Counted from the stretch's first letter, positions 1 through 7,492 are shown. The stretch: DNA of 16,688 bases from Clostridiaceae bacterium (GCA_012728535.1 JAAYEX010000026.1:1-16688), one strand, 5' to 3'. Notes: generated from the letters alone by a model not told the origin. Translations and numbers: made by a program.

Positions 1-301
1 CTACTACAAGTGCAGCCAGAAAAGTGGCGTATATAATTACACTGTTAAGATGCGTCGTCCTGTTCTGGTACACTTTATCCATGCTTCGTCCGGTAGATTT
101 AGCCGGCTTTCTCTTGCGGGATGCAGGTGCAGGAGCAGGGGCAGGTGGCGTTATAATTTCAGCAAGCCATGGATTTACATATCCACGATCCTGCTCAATG
201 TTGTCAACAATTTTTGACTCATTTTGTATAGCCTTCAGCTGTGGAGTTCTAATTCCTTTGTTGGTAGTAGATCTTTTGTTATCGTATTTGTCAGTATTCA
301 T
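1..301 (-). CDS. Partial membrane-anchored protein, probable AlgJ/DHHW-type partner of the adjacent MBOAT acyltransferase (5' end only)
   Basis: The frame is open on the minus strand from an ATG at 301 to the window edge, giving about 100 residues with no stop. It begins MNTDKYDNKRSTTNKG. The first 80 or so residues are hydrophilic and cytoplasmic in character, with a Pro-Ala run (TPPAPAPAPA) followed by a basic stretch (SRKRKPAKS). A hydrophobic segment (VIIYATFLAALVV), probably the start of a signal-anchor helix, begins just before the edge. The start is well supported: AGGAG lies 6 bases upstream and overlaps the TAG stop of the MBOAT gene. Genes in this position after an AlgI-like MBOAT usually encode an extracytoplasmic SGNH/DHHW (AlgJ/AlgX-like) protein that completes O-acetyl transfer. 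No catalytic part lies in the window, so that function is inferred from context alone. Confidence 0.7.
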   Translation of the reverse strand, partial: MNTDKYDNKRSTTNKGIRTPQLKAIQNESKIVDNIEQDRGYVNPWLAEIITPPAPAPAPASRKRKPAKSTGRSMDKVYQNRTTHLNSVIIYATFLAALVV

Positions 302-307
302 CACAGA

Positions 308-312
308 CTCCT
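308..312 (-). promoter_or_regulatory. Ribosome binding site of the partial MBOAT-partner gene, overlapping the MBOAT stop codon
   Basis: AGGAG on the minus strand, 6 bases before the ATG at 301. Its first two bases are the last two of the upstream TAG stop (313-311). The intergenic gap is only 9 bases, which suggests coupled translation of the two proteins. Confidence 0.75.
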
Positions 313-1741
313 AGAAGCGGAAGTATAGGAAGGGGTTGAACCCGGATGCTACCAGAGACATGGTAGAAAAGAAAAGTAGTCCCAGATAGACGATCGAACT
401 ATAAATTCCGAAAAGCGGTTCTCTTTTTTTCATATTCTTCATTAAACGCTGCACCGGTTTCTTACTCCTCAACCAGGGCAGGAGCGGCATTGCCAGTGCA
501 AAAGCGATGACTATAAATATCAGGTGATTTTGCAGCAAGACCACACCGCGATTGGTCACGAAACTACTGCGTGACTGGAACATCCGTTGTAATAGCGTGC
601 CAATACCGCTCATAGATTCCATCTTGAAGAAAACCCAGCCTAAGATAAAGGTCGCCCAGGTGTAGACATGTCCAAAAATACCGGGAAGTCTTTCCAGCAA
701 ACGTAAGAGGAACAACTTTTCTATTGTTAAGAGGACGAAATAATAGATACCCCATAAAACAAAGTTCCAAGCTGCGCCATGCCATAGGCCTGTCAAAGAC
801 CAGACTATAAACATATTTAAAATCTGTCGGGGCAGTCCCAAGCGGTTACCTCCGAGTGGGATGTAAACATAATCCCGGAAGAAAGTGCTCAAGGAAATAT
901 GCCAGCGCCGCCAGAAGTCAGTTACACTTTTCGCTACATAAGGATACTTGAAGTTCTCCTTAAAGCGGAATCCGAACATGTGTCCAAGACCGATAGCCAT
1001 ATCTGAATAGCCCGAAAAGTCAAAGTAAATCTGGATAGAAAAGGCAAGAATGCCGATCCATGCCTCCAGACCGTCCAGAGAAGCAAGTCGGGTTGAGTCC
1101 AAAGTCAGGCCGACTATTTCAGCGGCATGGTTGGCGATTAAGACTTTCTTTGCCAGTCCGACCAGGAAACGTCCGACTCCCTGTGCAGTTTCTTCGAAGC
1201 TGACACGGCGTTCTCCAATTTGTTCCGCAATATCCGAATAACGGACAATAGGTCCTGCGATCAGCTGTGGAAAGAGAGAAACGTAAAGCATCAAATTGTA
1301 GAATTTCTTTTGAACTTCCGTTTCTCCACGATAGACATCAATAATATAGGTCAGAGTCTGGAAAGTATAAAAAGATATGCCTATAGGAAGAGAAAATGAG
1401 GGTTCAGGGAAACTTGTTCCTAAAATATTATTGATTGTCTCAAAAATAAAACCTGAATATTTGAAAACAACAAGCGAAGAAAGACAAAGAACAACAGACA
1501 GTATCAACCAGCTTCTCGCCGCTGCTCTGCTTTTGCTGCGTTCCATAGCCAGACCTATAAGCCAGACTCCGAACACTGTAGCAACCATCAGAAACACCCA
1601 AACCGGCTCCCCCCAGGCATAGAAGAAGAGTGAGAAGAAAAGCAATACTATATTTTGAATCTTAACTGTACGGGCAAATCGTGTCGCTATGATGCACAGC
1701 GGCAGAAAAGCATAGAGAAAAATTAAACTTGAAAAAACCAT
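311..1741 (-). CDS. MBOAT family O-acyltransferase (AlgI/DltB-like)
   Basis: A 476-residue polytopic membrane protein with many hydrophobic segments across its length. It carries the AlgI-type MBOAT signature: WRRWHISLSTFFRDYVYIPLGG around His281, then LTGLWHGAAWNF with the presumed catalytic His321. The family takes acyl groups, usually acetyl, from a cytoplasmic donor and passes them across the membrane to a polysaccharide or wall polymer with help from an extracytoplasmic partner. The start is ATG at 1741, preceded by GGAG about 5 bases upstream. Length matches AlgI-type proteins (about 450-520 aa). The partner-like gene follows after 9 bases. A minus-strand promoter lies at 1799-1827. The polymer that is modified cannot be read from this sequence. 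DltB is less likely because no dlt genes are adjacent. Confidence 0.92.
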   Translation of the reverse strand: MVFSSLIFLYAFLPLCIIATRFARTVKIQNIVLLFFSLFFYAWGEPVWVFLMVATVFGVWLIGLAMERSKSRAAARSWLILSVVLCLSSLVVFKYSGFIFETINNILGTSFPEPSFSLPIGISFYTFQTLTYIIDVYRGETEVQKKFYNLMLYVSLFPQLIAGPIVRYSDIAEQIGERRVSFEETAQGVGRFLVGLAKKVLIANHAAEIVGLTLDSTRLASLDGLEAWIGILAFSIQIYFDFSGYSDMAIGLGHMFGFRFKENFKYPYVAKSVTDFWRRWHISLSTFFRDYVYIPLGGNRLGLPRQILNMFIVWSLTGLWHGAAWNFVLWGIYYFVLLTIEKLFLLRLLERLPGIFGHVYTWATFILGWVFFKMESMSGIGTLLQRMFQSRSSFVTNRGVVLLQNHLIFIVIAFALAMPLLPWLRSKKPVQRLMKNMKKREPLFGIYSSIVYLGLLFFSTMSLVASGFNPFLYFRF

Positions 1742-1794
1742 ATAACTCCAAAAAAGGTCTCAGTGCGAGAAAAAATAAATGCAAACTGATCAAC

Positions 1795-1807
1795 GATAAT
1801 GATAATC
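1795..1807. promoter_or_regulatory. Fur-box-like sequence overlapping the MBOAT promoter
   Basis: GATAATGATAATC matches the first 13 bases of the classical 19-bp Fur consensus (two of three GATAAT-type hexamers). The remaining six bases do not match. It sits on the -10 of the minus-strand promoter, a typical repressor position. AT-rich -10 regions can mimic such boxes, so this is only a candidate operator. Confidence 0.3.
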
Positions 1808-1827
1808 TAACGTGATCAAAGTGACAA
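1799..1827 (-). promoter_or_regulatory. Predicted sigma-A promoter of the MBOAT gene
   Basis: On the minus strand, -35 TTGTCA (1827-1822) and -10 TATCAT (1804-1799) are separated by exactly 17 bases. Each hexamer matches consensus at five of six positions. The promoter lies about 60 bases upstream of the MBOAT ATG. The -10 overlaps a Fur-box-like sequence and the -35 overlaps one arm of an inverted repeat. Confidence 0.55.
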
Positions 1828-1886
1828 GCTAAGAGTCAGTTTATCAATTATACTGGTATTAGATTAATGACCGATACTTAGCTTGT
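1824..1886. repeat. 10-bp perfect inverted repeat in the MBOAT/polA divergent region
   Basis: ACAAGCTAAG at 1824-1833 and its exact reverse complement CTTAGCTTGT at 1877-1886 are separated by 43 bases. The left arm overlaps the -35 of the minus-strand promoter. The right arm ends immediately before the polA ribosome binding site (AAAGGAG, 1887-1893). Between the arms is a TATACT hexamer (1849-1854) that could be the polA -10, though I see no good -35 for it. It could be a looped operator or, if transcription starts further upstream, an RNA stem next to the polA start. Confidence 0.4.
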
Positions 1887-1893
1887 AAAGGAG
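1887..1893 (+). promoter_or_regulatory. Ribosome binding site deciding the GTG start of polA
   Basis: AAAGGAG is separated from the GTG at 1901 by 7 bases. It supports this non-ATG start, after which the product begins MPNNELLLLVDTN as expected for the nuclease domain. The right arm of the inverted repeat abuts it. Confidence 0.75.
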
Positions 1894-1900
1894 CCATCTT

Positions 1901-4525
1901 GTGCCAAATAATGAACTTCTTCTATTAGTAGACACGAACAGTCTGATGAACCGGGCCTTCTACGCTTTAGCCGGTCGCAGTAATATGAAAGCACCGGACG
2001 GTACGCCTACAGGCGCACTATACCCCTTTCTCAACATGATATTTCAGTACATTGACATATATGAGCCTAAGTATATGGCGGCCGCTTTTGATCTGCCGGG
2101 AGATACTTTCCGCCATCGTGAATACGAAGATTACAAGGCGGGGCGTAGTGCGATGCCTGATGATCTGGCTCTGCAATTCCCAATTGCGAAAGATCTTCTG
2201 AAGGCGCTTGGTTTTGCTACGGTAGCTGTAGAAGAATTTGAGGCTGATGATATTATCGGTACTTTAGCAAGGGCAGGAGCGGAAGCCAATTTGGATGTGA
2301 TCATTTTGTCCGGTGACCGCGATCTCTTCCAGCTGATCGGTCCGCGGACAAAAGTACAATTCTTATCATCTTCCAAGTCAGGCCCGCAATCACAGCAAGT
2401 CGCTGAGGAAGATCTGCTGGAAAAATATGGTGTAACAGCCGAACAGTGGGTTGATGTCAAAGCTTTGATGGGTGATCCTTCTGATAATATTCCCGGAGTA
2501 AAAGGAGTAGGTGAAAAAACCGCGCTGAGACTGATCAGGGAATTCGGCAGTGCAGCAGAGGTTTTCGAGCATATTGATAAACAAAAAGGCGCATTAAAAA
2601 CGAATTTAGAAAACGGTAAGTCTGCTGCTGACCTTGCTTATCACCTCTCTTATATAGAAAGAGATGTTGACATACCTGATGAAATGGATCCGCTAAACAG
2701 ATCCGGCGAAGATTTCCGGGATAATGCTGCCTTGGCTAATCTCTTTTCACAACTGGGTTTTCGAAGTTATTTTGAACGTTTTCCTGAACTACAAAAGTAT
2801 TTGGGAGAAGAAGTTACAGCAGGGCGTCGACTGCTCGACGAAGCTGAGAGACTACAGCAGTTTGCTACTGTTGATGATTTGATGGCTTCAAAGGTTGAAG
2901 GAGATCCGATCGCTTTTTTTCTACCCACTGACTCCCTGCAAGGTCTTTTCCTGACTTCAAAAGGCTTTATTCCGGTCACGGATCTTGAACAGGCAGCAGC
3001 GATTCTGTCCGATGAGGACGTCAACTTTGTCACCTGGGATATTAAGCAGCAGTTGCGGGAACAAAAGTTTTTAGCTGATAATAAAAATATATTCGATTCT
3101 ATGGTAGCTGCTTATCTCTTGCAGGAGGATGGACGCAGTTCAGATTTTGACTATAGTATGCAGGCAGTCCTGGGTGAAGAATTCATGCCGGCTGCTTCCC
3201 ATGATGAGCAATTACCGCTCCTGGCGGATCTTGACTCACTCAGGAAAAAACAGCTTTTCCAATTACTTAAAGCCTATCCCAAACAGAAGCAAGATATTGT
3301 AGGGCACGCCCTGGAGTATCTGGCTGAAGTTGAGATGCGACTGGCTGTAATTTTGGCTGCTATGGAAGTACGCGGTATAAAGGTTGACAAAGAGATTCTG
3401 GATCGTAACTCTAATGATATGCAAGGGGAATTGGATAAGCTCGAAAGAAGTATTTATGATCTGGCCGGTCATGAATTCAATATCAATTCTCCACAGCAAT
3501 TATCAAAAATTCTCTTTGAGGAACGTCAATTGCCTCCGGGTAAGAAAACGGCCTCGGGTTACAGCACAGCAGCTGACGAGCTGCAGCGCCTGTTTGATTT
3601 GGATCCGATGATACCTCTGATTCTGGAGTACCGTGAACTGGCAAAGTTGCGTGGCACTTTTGTTGAGGGTTTATTAAAAGAAATTGGGGAAGATGGCAGG
3701 GTTCATACAAATTTCAACCAAACGGTAACATCGACAGGACGCTTGTCGAGCTCAAACCCAAATCTGCAGAATATTCCGATTCGTACAGAGCGGGGCAGGG
3801 AAATCAGAAAAGTTTTTGTGGCACCTCCCGGCAGGCTTTTGGTAGGTGCAGATTATTCTCAAATTGAACTGCGTCTTCTGGCTCATCTTTCCAAAGATGA
3901 CGCTTTGATGCAGGCCTTCCGTGACGGAGAAGATATACACACAATCACTGCAGCCAGACTTTTTCATAAAAATGCAGATGCTGTGACCGGTGATGAGAGG
4001 GGTGTAGCTAAAACAGTCAATTTCAGCATTACTTACGGTATCAGCGAATTTGGCCTTGCACGTGATCTCGGTATATCAAGACAGGAGGCAGGTGCTTATA
4101 TCAAACGTTACCATGAACAATATCCTAAAGTGATTTTATGGCTTGATCAGCAGGCTGAGATAGGCAAAGAACAAGGCTATGTGCAAACACTCTTTCATCG
4201 CAGGCGTTATTTGCCGGAATTGACTTCTCAGAACTACAATGTATATCAGTTTGGAGTGCGTGCCGCAATGAATGCGCCAGTACAGGGCACGGCTGCTGAT
4301 CTGATTAAGATCGCAATGGTAAAGGCCATCGATGCTATAAGATCAGCTGATCTGGATGCAAATATCCTGCTGCAGGTGCATGATGAATTGATTCTTGAAG
4401 TTGATGAGAATGATGCAGAAGCAGCAGCTGTTGTTTTAAAGTGTGTGATGGAAGAGGCCATGGATCTTGATGTTCCATTGCTTGCTGATACTAAAATCGG
4501 GCCTAATTGGGGCGAAATGGAGTAA
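1901..4525 (+). CDS. polA: DNA polymerase I (5'-3' exonuclease plus polymerase; proofreading site degenerate)
   Basis: An 874-residue protein for Okazaki-fragment processing and gap-filling repair. The N-terminal 5'-3' exonuclease/flap nuclease (about 1-300) shows VDTNSLMNRAFYAL, EFEADDIIGTLA, LSGDRDLFQLI and DPSDNIPGVKGVGEKTA. The middle 3'-5' exonuclease-like domain (about 320-460) lacks the metal-binding DxE motif: AFFLPTDSL occupies residues 338-346. No YxxxD is seen later, so proofreading is probably absent, as in Bacillus-type enzymes. The polymerase domain has motif A DYSQIELR (651-658), motif B from Lys704 through Phe708 to Tyr712-Gly, and motif C HDE (827-829). The start is GTG with AAAGGAG 7 bases upstream. 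coaE follows after 9 bases; mutM, often between them, is absent. Confidence 0.98.
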   Translation: MPNNELLLLVDTNSLMNRAFYALAGRSNMKAPDGTPTGALYPFLNMIFQYIDIYEPKYMAAAFDLPGDTFRHREYEDYKAGRSAMPDDLALQFPIAKDLLKALGFATVAVEEFEADDIIGTLARAGAEANLDVIILSGDRDLFQLIGPRTKVQFLSSSKSGPQSQQVAEEDLLEKYGVTAEQWVDVKALMGDPSDNIPGVKGVGEKTALRLIREFGSAAEVFEHIDKQKGALKTNLENGKSAADLAYHLSYIERDVDIPDEMDPLNRSGEDFRDNAALANLFSQLGFRSYFERFPELQKYLGEEVTAGRRLLDEAERLQQFATVDDLMASKVEGDPIAFFLPTDSLQGLFLTSKGFIPVTDLEQAAAILSDEDVNFVTWDIKQQLREQKFLADNKNIFDSMVAAYLLQEDGRSSDFDYSMQAVLGEEFMPAASHDEQLPLLADLDSLRKKQLFQLLKAYPKQKQDIVGHALEYLAEVEMRLAVILAAMEVRGIKVDKEILDRNSNDMQGELDKLERSIYDLAGHEFNINSPQQLSKILFEERQLPPGKKTASGYSTAADELQRLFDLDPMIPLILEYRELAKLRGTFVEGLLKEIGEDGRVHTNFNQTVTSTGRLSSSNPNLQNIPIRTERGREIRKVFVAPPGRLLVGADYSQIELRLLAHLSKDDALMQAFRDGEDIHTITAARLFHKNADAVTGDERGVAKTVNFSITYGISEFGLARDLGISRQEAGAYIKRYHEQYPKVILWLDQQAEIGKEQGYVQTLFHRRRYLPELTSQNYNVYQFGVRAAMNAPVQGTAADLIKIAMVKAIDAIRSADLDANILLQVHDELILEVDENDAEAAAVVLKCVMEEAMDLDVPLLADTKIGPNWGEME

Positions 4526-4534
4526 GAGAGAAAG

Positions 4535-5152
4535 ATGTTCGTTTTAGGAATTACAGGTGGTATTGGTACCGGGAAGACAACAGTTGCTTCTATAGTGAAG
4601 GCTGCCGGTATTCCGGTTTTGGATGCAGATAAGATTTCACATGATCTGACCAATAATCCGGGCCCGACATTAGATAAAATATTTGAAATCTTCGGAGAGG
4701 AAATCAAAAACGAGGCAGGTACGCTGGATCGCACCAAAATGGCGGACCTAGTTTTTAAGAATAAGAGATCTTTGGATCAGTTGGAAAATATTCTGCACGA
4801 AGATGTAATGAACTACATAGTAGCTGAATTGGATGAAGCACGCAGAAAAAAGATGCGTGTTATTGCTCTGGATGTTCCTATACCGGTGAAACATGGATTT
4901 TTAGATCGATCAGACTTGGTTTGGGTTGTAAGCTGCTCTGAGGAGAAACGGATTCAACGCCTGATGCGCCGCGGACTCAGCAGGGAAGACGCTGAGCGCC
5001 GTCTTGCCGTACAGATGACAGATGAAGAGTATCAGGCTATAGCTGACTATGTTATTGATAATAATGGCAGTCTGGAAGACCTCTACCAGAATGTACGTTG
5101 CCAACTTAAAACTGAGCTCGAAGCAAGAGGAATAAAACTGCCGGCTTTATGA
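4535..5152 (+). CDS. coaE: Dephospho-CoA kinase
   Basis: A 205-residue cytoplasmic kinase that phosphorylates the 3'-hydroxyl of dephospho-CoA with ATP, the last step of coenzyme A synthesis. The start MFVLGITGGIGTGKTT carries the P-loop (GGIGTGKT, residues 8-15). It is followed by the family motif VLDADKISHDL, and the LID-like region RLMRRGLSREDAERRL lies further on. Length matches the family (about 200 aa). ATG at 4535 is 9 bases after the polA stop with a purine-rich GAGAGAAAG leader, so it is probably cotranscribed with polA. It converges on ychF copy 1 with a gap of only 16 bases, and I see no convincing terminator hairpin there. Confidence 0.96.
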   Translation: MFVLGITGGIGTGKTTVASIVKAAGIPVLDADKISHDLTNNPGPTLDKIFEIFGEEIKNEAGTLDRTKMADLVFKNKRSLDQLENILHEDVMNYIVAELDEARRKKMRVIALDVPIPVKHGFLDRSDLVWVVSCSEEKRIQRLMRRGLSREDAERRLAVQMTDEEYQAIADYVIDNNGSLEDLYQNVRCQLKTELEARGIKLPAL

Positions 5153-5168
5153 TTTTTGTTTTTGCGGC

Positions 5169-6263
5169 TTAAACATTAAAGCGGAAGAGAATTACGTCGC
5201 CATCTTCAACCACGTAATTCTTTCCTTCTTTCCTGATCAGGCCTTTTTCACGAGCCAGATGCATGGAAGCAATTTCAGCCAAAGTAGTATAAGGAATAAC
5301 TTCAGCTGCTATGAAGCCACGTTCAAAATCGCTATGGATCACACCGGCAGCCTGAGAGGCTTTGTAGCCCCTGGGTATAGTCCAGGCGCGAGCTTCTGCT
5401 TCTCTGGCGGATAGAAAGCTTATCAAATTCAAAGTGCTGTAACTAAGTCTAATTAAACGATCGAGACCACTTTCTTTTAAGCCGACCTCCTCTAAAAACT
5501 CTGCGCGATCTTCCGGAGGCAGCTCCCGGATTTCATATTCTATCTGGGCGCTGATGATTAAGACTTCTGTTTCATCCGCGGCCAGATGATCTATCAGAGC
5601 CTGCGAGTATTTATTGCCGTCAACAGCATCCTCCTCGGACACATTAGCAACGACCAATATCGGCTTGGAGCTAAGTAAAAACAGGCTCTGTATAAACTCA
5701 GTTTCAGATTCATTTTCCGGGCTATAGTCCCTGGCAGCATGTTCATCATTTAGGAAGCGAAGCAGGCTCTCAATGAATTCAAGTTCAGTTTTCAGACGGG
5801 GATCATGACGGCCTTTGTTCAAGCGTTCTGTTTTTTCCCGGCGCCGCTCCAAAAGCTCTATATCGGATAAGATCAGCTCCAGTTCAACAGTTTCCAGGTC
5901 TCTTACCGGATCTATACTGCCGGCAACATGGGAGATGTTTTCATTCTCAAAACACCGACAGACATGAACGATTGCGTCGACTTCCCGGATATTGGCCAAG
6001 AACTTGTTACCCAGGCCTTCACCACGGCTGGCACCTTTAACAAGGCCTGCGATATCAATGAATTCGATTGTCGCCTCTGTTATTTTAGCTGAGTTATTCA
6101 GTTCTGCAAGGAGTTGTAACCGCTCATCCGGTACAGCGACGATGCCAACGTTAGGCTCAATGGTGGTAAAGGCGTAGTTGGCTATCTCAGCCCCTGCCAT
6201 CGTAAGTGCATTAAATAAAGTGGATTTACCAACATTCGGCAATCCCACGATTCCCAGTTTCAT
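5169..6263 (-). CDS. ychF: YchF/OLA1 family P-loop ATPase, copy 1 (downstream paralogue)
   Basis: A 364-residue Obg-related P-loop protein that binds ribosomes and preferentially hydrolyses ATP. G1 is GLPNVGKS and G3 is DIAGLVKGAS. The ATP-type G4 variant is present as ANVSE instead of NKxD. A coiled-coil insertion lies around residues 130-200. The C-terminal TGS domain includes RAWTIPRG, QAAGVIHSDFERGFIAAEV and DGDVILFRFNV. The conserved His of the CFENENISHV segment is present. Start choice: ATG at 6263, with GGGGTG just upstream, gives the family N-terminus MKLGIVGLPNVG; an in-frame TTG at 6281 would extend it by 6 residues without support. The usual redox-linked Cys in FCTIEPN is Thr here (FTTIEPN). 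A second ychF lies directly upstream, about two-thirds identical by eye. Confidence 0.95.
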   Translation of the reverse strand: MKLGIVGLPNVGKSTLFNALTMAGAEIANYAFTTIEPNVGIVAVPDERLQLLAELNNSAKITEATIEFIDIAGLVKGASRGEGLGNKFLANIREVDAIVHVCRCFENENISHVAGSIDPVRDLETVELELILSDIELLERRREKTERLNKGRHDPRLKTELEFIESLLRFLNDEHAARDYSPENESETEFIQSLFLLSSKPILVVANVSEEDAVDGNKYSQALIDHLAADETEVLIISAQIEYEIRELPPEDRAEFLEEVGLKESGLDRLIRLSYSTLNLISFLSAREAEARAWTIPRGYKASQAAGVIHSDFERGFIAAEVIPYTTLAEIASMHLAREKGLIRKEGKNYVVEDGDVILFRFNV

Positions 6264-6282
6264 AAATACACCCCAATTCAAA

Positions 6283-6294
6283 ACAGTAAACTGT
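6283..6294. promoter_or_regulatory. Short dyad upstream of ychF copy 1
   Basis: ACAGT-AA-ACTGT, a 5-2-5 inverted repeat about 20 bases before the copy 1 ATG, in the 137-base gap between the two ychF genes. It could be an operator, but the arms are short and chance is a real explanation. I found no convincing promoter in this gap. Confidence 0.2.
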
Positions 6295-6400
6295 GAGATT
6301 ATGTCTGAATAATAACACAGAACGTCTTGACTAAAGTTTTATATCTTCTACCGTAAATATGGAACTGCTTCTATAAAAAAATGTCGACAAACAGATTGGA

Positions 6401-7492
6401 TTAAACATTAAATCGGAAAAGGACCACGTCACCATCCTGCATTAAGTATTTTCTGCCTTCTTTGCGAACCAGACCTTTTTCTTTCGCTTTTTGACTGGAG
6501 CCAAGTTTGGCCAGTGTTGAATAGGGGACAACTTCAGCAGCTATAAAACCGCGTTCAAAGTCACTGTGGATAACTCCGGCAGCCTGTGGTGCACTGAATC
6601 CTTCAGCAATAGTCCAGGCCCTGGTCTCAGTAGGTCCGGCGGTGAGAAAACTGATCAGTCCCAATGTCTTGTAACTGGCTTTGATCAATCGATCGAGACC
6701 GCTTGTCTTCAATCCGATTGCTTCCAGGAAGGCACTGCGCTCATCAGCTTGTAGTTCTTGTATCTCTGCTTCGATTTGAGCACTGATGGTTATAACTTCA
6801 ATTTTATCCTTGGAAAAGTAATCAGTAAGAGACTGAGATAGATTATTGCCGCTGGCGGCATGATCTTCAGCCACATTAGCTACTATCAGAATCGGTTTGG
6901 ATGTAAGCAGGAAGAAGTCTTTCATCATAAGCTCTTCTTCTTCAGTTTCCATGATGTAGTTACGGGCAGGTTGCTCTTGTTCAAGGAAGTTTAACAGCGA
7001 CTTGATGAATCTAAGCTCAGCCATTAGCTTGGGGTCATTATTTTTGGCCATGCGCTCAACCTTATCAAAACGCCTCTCCAACAATTCAATATCTGACAGG
7101 ATTAATTCCAGCTCAACTGTCTCGAAATCTCTGACCGGATCAATACTTCCGACAACGTGACTGATGTTTTCGTCTTCAAAGCAGCGGCAAACATGGACAA
7201 TAGCATCTACTTCACGAATATTAGCAAGAAATTTGTTGCCCAGACCTTCACCGTGGCTGGCACCTTTCACCAGGCCGGCAATATCAAAAAACTCAATGGT
7301 GGCTTTGGTGATTTTTGCGGAGTGTTCCTGCTCTGCAAGCACGTCCAAACGTTCATCAGGCACTGCAACAACACCTATGTTGGGCTCAATAGTACAAAAG
7401 GCATAGTTTGCTATTTCGGCTCCGGCCATAGTAATAGCATTAAACAAGGTAGATTTTCCGACGTTAGGTAAGCCAACAATTCCTAATTTCAT
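6401..7492 (-). CDS. ychF: YchF/OLA1 family P-loop ATPase, copy 2 (upstream paralogue)
   Basis: A 363-residue full-length YchF with all core motifs: G1 GLPNVGKS, G3 DIAGLVKGAS, ATP-type G4 ANVAE, the His-containing CFEDENISHV, and a complete TGS domain ending DGDVVLFRFNV. It keeps the family Cys in FCTIEPN. Like copy 1 it has NYAF where most family members have NYPF, which points to a duplication within this lineage. The start is ATG at 7492 with GGAGTG 5 bases upstream; the leader resembles that of copy 1. It is transcribed first, with copy 1 following after 137 bases, and diverges from comM. Copies differ most in the coiled-coil part (around residues 140-200) and near the G4 loop. Neither shows a stop, frameshift or lost nucleotide-binding motif, so both look functional. 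Confidence 0.95.
   Translation of the reverse strand: MKLGIVGLPNVGKSTLFNAITMAGAEIANYAFCTIEPNIGVVAVPDERLDVLAEQEHSAKITKATIEFFDIAGLVKGASHGEGLGNKFLANIREVDAIVHVCRCFEDENISHVVGSIDPVRDFETVELELILSDIELLERRFDKVERMAKNNDPKLMAELRFIKSLLNFLEQEQPARNYIMETEEEELMMKDFFLLTSKPILIVANVAEDHAASGNNLSQSLTDYFSKDKIEVITISAQIEAEIQELQADERSAFLEAIGLKTSGLDRLIKASYKTLGLISFLTAGPTETRAWTIAEGFSAPQAAGVIHSDFERGFIAAEVVPYSTLAKLGSSQKAKEKGLVRKEGRKYLMQDGDVVLFRFNV

Noticed and set aside
24..314. Plus-strand open frame of 96 codons at the left edge
   Set aside because: It lies opposite the minus-strand partner gene, which has a good ribosome binding site and sensible composition. The plus-strand frame only mirrors the Pro/Ala repeat as Gly/Ala and has no recognisable domain.
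4246..4737. Minus-strand open frame of 163 codons opposite the polA 3' end and coaE
   Set aside because: It covers the ends of two clear genes on the other strand, is Ser/Ile-rich with no domain, and is best read as a shadow of their codon bias.
5140..5175. Possible bidirectional terminator between coaE and ychF copy 1
   Set aside because: There is a T-rich stretch and a GCCG/CGGC pairing, but the stem is only 4 bp with a loop of more than 20 bases. This is not a credible intrinsic terminator.
6264..6281. TTG start extending ychF copy 1 by six residues (MNWGVF)
   Set aside because: The GGGGTG ribosome binding site lies inside this extension, and the ATG at 6263 gives the universal YchF N-terminus, matching copy 2.
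7157..7471. Two plus-strand open frames (about 80 and 104 codons) opposite ychF copy 2
   Set aside because: They overlap the most conserved part of ychF (G1-G3). A similar frame lies opposite copy 1, as expected from the shared sequence and not from a gene.
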